Shown: positions 6,551 to 9,688 of the stretch, piece by piece
Numbering within the stretch: the first letter of the stretch is position 1
Layout of the letters: the number at the start of each line of letters is the position of its first letter
Assembly (NCBI GenBank): GCA_010671965.1
Contig: JAAHIC010000110.1
Span: 1 to 9,688, forward strand
Origin: Leptolyngbya sp. SIO4C5
Lineage (GTDB): Bacteria; Cyanobacteriota; Cyanobacteriia; Phormidesmidales; Phormidesmidaceae
Direction of reading: 5' to 3'
DNA: 9,688 nucleotides
Translations under genes and position numbers: made by a program
The notes under the pieces: model-generated
What the model was told of the DNA's origin: nothing
Seen by the model: only the letters and a program-made list of their open reading frames with translations
Databases searched by the model: none

Positions 6551-7609
6551 AAGCAAATGCTTATACTTGTCCTCAGCTCCCAGCAGTTTGACCGCTTTTT
6601 TAATGTCTTGGGTGCGGTCTTTACGCACAATCAGCGTTGCGTTGCCGTCGCGCACCACCACCACATCCTCTAGGCCAATAGTAACAATCACCTCGTCCGG
6701 GTTAGCGCTGTAGACAATGCTGTCATGGGTATCCATGCCGACGTGCTGAGCCAACTCCACATTGTCGCGATCGCCCTTTAGCAGCCGCTCAATCGCATTC
6801 CAGTCACCCAAATCATCCCAGCCAAAGTCCACCGGCATGACATAGGCTTTTTGGGTTTGCTCCATGACGGCGTAGTCAATGCTGAGCTTGGTCAGGTCAT
6901 GATAAGCCTCGGCCCCTTTCTGTAGCAGCGGCTTGATCAGCTCTGGAGCATGGGTTTTCAGCTCCTGCAGCATCACACCCGCCGGAAAAATAAACATGCC
7001 GCTATTCCAGCTAAAGCGTCCGCTAGCTAGAAATTCGGTTGCGGTGGCAACATCAGGTTTTTCGGTGAAGCGGCTAACCCGGTAGGCTGGTAAGCTGCCG
7101 TACTGTCCCGCTTCTGCCCCCTGCTCAATGTAGCCATAGCCTGTGGCTGCGTAGGTTGGCGTAATGCCCAATGTGGCAATCGCCCCCTGCTGACTGGCTA
7201 GTTCAGCCGCCGCTAGCAAAGTTTGGCGAAACTTTTCGTCATCGTCAATCCAGTGGTCAGCCGGAAAGAAAGCCACAATGGCCTCTTCGCCGTGATGTTT
7301 GATGATCTCTAAAGTAGCCCAGGCCACTGCCGGAGCCGTATCTCTTCCTAGCGGCTCAACCAGCAGATTGGCTGAGGGTAGGTGTGGTAGTTGCTCTGTG
7401 ATCCCCGCTGCTAAGTGAGAAGCCGTAATCACCCAAAGCGACTGCCAGTCCCCAGCTAGCGGCAAAAGTCGCTCAGCGGTTGACTGCAATAGACTTAAAC
7501 CGCTGCCATCTAAACTCAAGAACTGCTTAGGCCGTTGCAGACGGCTTACGGGCCAGAAACGCTCACCTTTGCCTCCCGCTAAGATAACCGGGATCAGCGA
7601 CTTACTCAT
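6548..7609 (-). CDS. manC: Mannose-1-phosphate guanylyltransferase (GDP-mannose pyrophosphorylase)
   Basis: Cytoplasmic enzyme that joins mannose-1-phosphate and GTP to give GDP-mannose and pyrophosphate, the donor for mannose and, after conversion, fucose units of surface polysaccharides. The 353 residues show a nucleotidyltransferase fold: signature AGGKGERFWPVSR (11-23), PKQFL (27-31), EPLGRDTAPA (85-94), PADHW (116-120), GYGYIE (157-162), FTEKP (181-185), and WNSGMFIF (201-208). The C-terminus has only a short beta-helix-like tail, so this is the single-domain form without the phosphomannose isomerase cupin found in long ManC/AlgA proteins. GGAG (7617-7620, minus strand) sits 7 nt before the ATG and supports the start. 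It is divergent from the LCP gene, and the shared spacer holds a candidate promoter. The role fits the export genes upstream. Confidence 0.95.
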   Translation of the reverse strand: MSKSLIPVILAGGKGERFWPVSRLQRPKQFLSLDGSGLSLLQSTAERLLPLAGDWQSLWVITASHLAAGITEQLPHLPSANLLVEPLGRDTAPAVAWATLEIIKHHGEEAIVAFFPADHWIDDDEKFRQTLLAAAELASQQGAIATLGITPTYAATGYGYIEQGAEAGQYGSLPAYRVSRFTEKPDVATATEFLASGRFSWNSGMFIFPAGVMLQELKTHAPELIKPLLQKGAEAYHDLTKLSIDYAVMEQTQKAYVMPVDFGWDDLGDWNAIERLLKGDRDNVELAQHVGMDTHDSIVYSANPDEVIVTIGLEDVVVVRDGNATLIVRKDRTQDIKKAVKLLGAEDKYKHLL

Positions 7610-7664
7610 GGGCTAACTCCGCCAGAAATTCCGTCTTATCCTAGCTTTTTGCCTCAGACCTCAG

Positions 7665-7693
7665 GCTATAATCACCGTAACATTGATTAACAA
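7665..7693 (-). promoter_or_regulatory. Candidate sigma70-type promoter for manC
   Basis: On the minus strand TTGTTA (7693-7688) is followed after 17 nt by TATAGC (7670-7665). Each hexamer matches consensus at four of six positions and the spacing is ideal. It would give a leader of about 50 nt for manC. This is consensus matching only. Confidence 0.35.
7667..7672 (+). promoter_or_regulatory. Perfect -10 hexamer (TATAAT) upstream of the LCP gene
   Basis: TATAAT matches the -10 consensus exactly and faces the LCP gene, whose ATG is 162 bp downstream. No good -35 lies 16-18 bp upstream; the bases there are T-rich (GCTTTTT). It overlaps the -10 of the candidate manC promoter on the other strand, so the two would compete. 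If used, the leader is about 155 nt. Confidence 0.35.
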
Positions 7694-7834
7694 ATCATCA
7701 TTCTGCAAAGTTTTACACAGCGATCGGGGTCAGCAAAGTTTGATGGTTGACGGGGAACTATGCGGATCTACGAAGAATCAGCTTGAATAGCTGTCTAGCG
7801 ACGGATGGTGACGAGGGGTGAGTAACAAAATCTG

Positions 7835-9298
7835 ATGACCACATTGCCGACGAATCAACAAGCTGATGCCAAAGAAAAATCTGATTCCTGTCCTGACGAA
7901 ATAGAAGAGGTAGACGCGGAAGCCCCTACTGACGCTGCCGCCACTCCCGCCGGCCAGTCGGAGAGCGGCAAGGCTAATTCTCAAGCCTCCTCGCTGTTAT
8001 CTGGGCTGACAAAGGCTGCTTTTTGGAGCTGTGCTTGCCTTTCAACAGCAGCAGTTTCGGCTGCTTTGGGAGCTGCCGCCGTTTTAATGCTGCCCCTGCC
8101 GCCCCAGCTTTTTCCCCAAGGGCAAGAAACCCTCTCGCTCAAAGACCTTTGGCAGTCAGGCTTTCGCTATAACGTCACCCGCCCGGTCAATCTCCTCGTC
8201 ATGGGCATTGATCAGGTGACGGAGGCTGAAGGCGAAGATATTTTTTCGGGCCGTACCGATACCATGCTGCTGGTGCGCGTTGATCCGGCTCAGGCAGACG
8301 TGAATGTGCTATCCATTCCCCGTGATACCCGCGTCACCATTCCCGGCTGGGGTGAGGATAAAATCAATCAGGCCAACGTTGAAGGGGGAGCAGTGCTAGC
8401 GGGCCAAACCGTCAGCGCCGCGCTCAACCAGGTGGAAATCGATCGCTATGTCCGGGTCAGTACCGGCGCTTTTCGCGAGATTGTCGATTTAGTCGGCGGG
8501 GTTGAGGTATTTGTGCCCAGCCGCATGTACTACGAAGATCGGACTCAGGATTTGGTGATTGATTTAGAGCCGGGCTGGCAAACCCTAGATGGGGCCCAGG
8601 CAGAGCAGTTCGCTCGGTTTCGCCAGGATGCCTTTGGCGACATTGGCCGGGTGCAGCGCCAGCAAATATTGCTGAAAGCCCTGCGATCGCGCCTGACTAG
8701 CCCTACCGTGATTCCCAAGCTGCCGCAGATTGTTCGCATTTTGCAACGTCATATAGACACTAATCTGTCGCTTGAGGAAATGTTGGCACTGGCCAATTTT
8801 GGTTTGGAACTGGCCCCCGAAGATTTGCATATGGTGATGCTGCCGGGGCGCTTCAGCGAACCCAACGAGTATCAGGCCAGCTACTGGATTATGGACAGTA
8901 CAGCGGGCGATCGCGTCATGCAGGACTTTTTCCATACGGAAGCCGCTACGCTCGCCTCGGCCCCCCGCCGTTCTCTGCGGCAGATGCACATTGCCATTCA
9001 AAATGCCTCTGGCGAACCGCAAATTGCCAATGAAGTTGCCCGCTACCTGGCCCAGGAAGGACTTGATAATCTCTATTTGGTCAGCGACTGGCCGGATGTG
9101 GTCCCGACAACTGAGGTGATTGCCCAGCGCGGCGATCTAGAGGCCGCCGATCGCGTGAGTGCTCTGTTGGGAGTAGGGCGGCTGGTATCCGATTCTACGG
9201 GCAATTTGGAGTCAGATTTGACGATCCGCATCGGTACCGACTGGCTAGAACAGCGCAACCGCCTGCTGTCTCAAAATTCGCGTCTCAGCCTGCAGTAA
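7835..9298 (+). CDS. LytR-CpsA-Psr (LCP) family glycopolymer transferase with LytR_C domain
   Basis: Membrane-anchored extracytoplasmic protein of 487 residues. LCP enzymes in other bacteria transfer lipid-linked glycopolymers onto peptidoglycan or other acceptors. Order: an acidic, Ala/Ser-rich cytoplasmic stretch (1-55); one membrane helix (about 60-88, CACLSTAAVSAALGAAAVLM); the LCP domain (about 117-290) with NLLVMGIDQ (119-127), GRTDTMLLVRVD (139-150), SIPRDTRV (160-167, catalytic-type Arg/Asp), DKINQAN (175-181) and FARFRQDAFGDIGRVQRQQ (259-277, conserved Arg pair); then a LytR_C-type domain (about 383-470) starting MHIAIQNASGEPQIA. The ATG has no close Shine-Dalgarno: GAGGGG at 7813-7818 is 16 nt away. 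An in-frame GTG or ATG further up is not available before a stop. It ends at a strong terminator. With ManC divergent, it plausibly acts on a mannose-containing glycan; that is inference. Confidence 0.92.
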   Translation: MTTLPTNQQADAKEKSDSCPDEIEEVDAEAPTDAAATPAGQSESGKANSQASSLLSGLTKAAFWSCACLSTAAVSAALGAAAVLMLPLPPQLFPQGQETLSLKDLWQSGFRYNVTRPVNLLVMGIDQVTEAEGEDIFSGRTDTMLLVRVDPAQADVNVLSIPRDTRVTIPGWGEDKINQANVEGGAVLAGQTVSAALNQVEIDRYVRVSTGAFREIVDLVGGVEVFVPSRMYYEDRTQDLVIDLEPGWQTLDGAQAEQFARFRQDAFGDIGRVQRQQILLKALRSRLTSPTVIPKLPQIVRILQRHIDTNLSLEEMLALANFGLELAPEDLHMVMLPGRFSEPNEYQASYWIMDSTAGDRVMQDFFHTEAATLASAPRRSLRQMHIAIQNASGEPQIANEVARYLAQEGLDNLYLVSDWPDVVPTTEVIAQRGDLEAADRVSALLGVGRLVSDSTGNLESDLTIRIGTDWLEQRNRLLSQNSRLSLQ

Positions 9299-9332
9299 GC
9301 AAATCGCCTGGCTTACCGACCACAGAATACTT

Positions 9333-9359
9333 CCCCACCTTCATCGTCGGTGGGGTTTT
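9333..9359 (+). terminator. Rho-independent terminator of the LCP gene
   Basis: CCCCACC (9333-9339) pairs exactly with GGTGGGG (9349-9355) around a 9-nt loop, followed directly by TTTT. It lies 34 bp after the LCP stop. On the minus strand the hairpin is not followed by a U-run, so it mainly serves the plus-strand gene. Confidence 0.85.
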
Positions 9360-9404
9360 CTGCGGATAGGCAGCGGCTCTACTCCTTGAGGGTTAAAACA
9401 GCAG

Positions 9405-9578
9405 CTACAGGTCACGATGGCGGAAAGGCTTAGCATTTTCGCCGGCGTACTCAGCCGCAATGTGGCCGTTCCCCACCACCTGATACTTGTAGGTAACTAA
9501 CCCCTCTAGCCCCACCGGGCCGCGTGGCGGCATCTGCTGGGTGCTAATGCCCACCTCTGCGCCAAAGCCATAGTGAAA
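9405..9578 (-). pseudogene. proA: Gamma-glutamyl phosphate reductase, C-terminal 57 residues only
   Basis: The minus strand encodes the C-terminus of ProA, the proline-biosynthesis enzyme that reduces gamma-glutamyl phosphate to glutamate-5-semialdehyde. Diagnostic residues are FGAEVGIST, then [16 protein letters not shown], and the frame ends normally at TAG (complement of 9405-9407). Matching to ProA stops at about FHYGFG: the bases beyond 9578 on this strand do not continue ProA. They are the reverse complement of a different, more N-terminal part of the same gene, read on the plus strand. The start codon within this frame at 9644 is therefore not real. The gene is either cut by an assembly or library chimera (favoured) or truly rearranged. 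Confidence 0.85.
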
Positions 9579-9688
9579 ATTGCCGTTGATGCCAAAACCG
9601 ACTATCCTTCTGCCTGCAACACGATTGAAACGCTGCTGGTACACCAGGCGATCGCGCCGCAGTTCTTACCCGCTGTGGCCCAGGCGCT
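9573..9688 (+). pseudogene. proA: proA internal fragment in inverted orientation, running off the window
   Basis: The plus strand reads [18 protein letters not shown] and then [19 protein letters not shown], the middle of ProA including the catalytic-region Cys in the SACN motif. This part normally lies roughly 100 residues before the FGAEVGIST segment, which here is on the opposite strand. The frame is open to the window end and has no start. It overlaps the C-terminal piece by about 6 bp (GTGAAA, 9573-9578), so the exact breakpoint is ambiguous. Confidence 0.8.

Noticed and set aside
6551..6562. Palindrome AAGCAAATGCTT at the 3' end of manC as a terminator
   Set aside because: The stem is only 5 bp, lies inside the coding sequence and lacks a T-run.
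7760..7786. Eight-residue open frame (MRIYEESA) in the LCP leader, possible leader peptide
   Set aside because: Short frames like this arise by chance; there is no run of regulatory codons and no paired terminator/antiterminator hairpins.
8585..9022. 145-residue minus-strand open frame inside the LCP gene
   Set aside because: Antisense to the LCP catalytic and C-terminal domains, no domain resemblance, no ribosome site seen.
9405..9644. 79-residue minus-strand open frame taken as a complete small gene
   Set aside because: Only its last 57 residues are ProA; the first part is the reverse complement of another part of proA, so the start is an effect of the inverted junction.
1..9688. CRISPR array, tRNA, rRNA, insertion sequence or defence system
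   Set aside because: No regularly spaced repeats, cloverleaf-like sequences, transposase motifs or defence-gene domains were seen.

Overview
The window reads as a cyanobacterial contig. At least 18 copies of the cyanobacterial HIP1 octamer GCGATCGC are visible, protein architectures are cyanobacterial in style, and the coding DNA is GC-rich. The genus cannot be fixed from sequence alone; a Leptolyngbya/Synechococcales-type cyanobacterium is only a guess.

Layout. 1-106 is not genomic: it matches, with errors, the reverse complement of an Illumina adapter read-through (poly-T, P7, index, TruSeq read-2 adapter). 107-250 carries perfect 16-bp terminal inverted repeats. Then come a Wza-like polysaccharide export (OPX) protein (286-1722, +) and a Wzc-like polysaccharide co-polymerase/tyrosine autokinase (1784-4012, +). 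Only 3 bp away and convergent is a small CX5R dual-specificity-type phosphatase (4016-4537, -). A 217-bp divergent spacer with a 9-bp-arm palindrome leads to an ABC-class ATPase of the COG3044 type (4755-6503, +). A short spacer with an 11-bp tandem repeat follows, then mannose-1-phosphate guanylyltransferase (6548-7609, -). A 225-bp divergent spacer with overlapping candidate promoters leads to a LytR-CpsA-Psr protein (7835-9298, +), which ends at a clear intrinsic terminator (9333-9359). The last ~285 bases hold two pieces of proA in opposite orientation, joined near 9573-9582. This is a fold-back junction, most simply a chimera.

How the genes fit. The window is an export and control module for a surface or released polysaccharide. 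ManC makes GDP-mannose. The Wzc-like protein controls chain assembly and export through Tyr phosphorylation of its C-terminal cluster, and the Wza-like protein forms the periplasmic/outer-membrane conduit. The adjacent phosphatase is a candidate partner that resets the kinase. The LCP protein is a candidate for moving a lipid-linked glycan onto the wall or another acceptor. No glycosyltransferase, flippase or polymerase gene is present. The ABC-class ATPase has no established place in this pathway.

The core genes are recognisable families. The points that most deserve a second look are the kinase/phosphatase convergence, the divergent regulatory spacers, and the artefacts at both ends, which should be trimmed before any biological reading of those parts.
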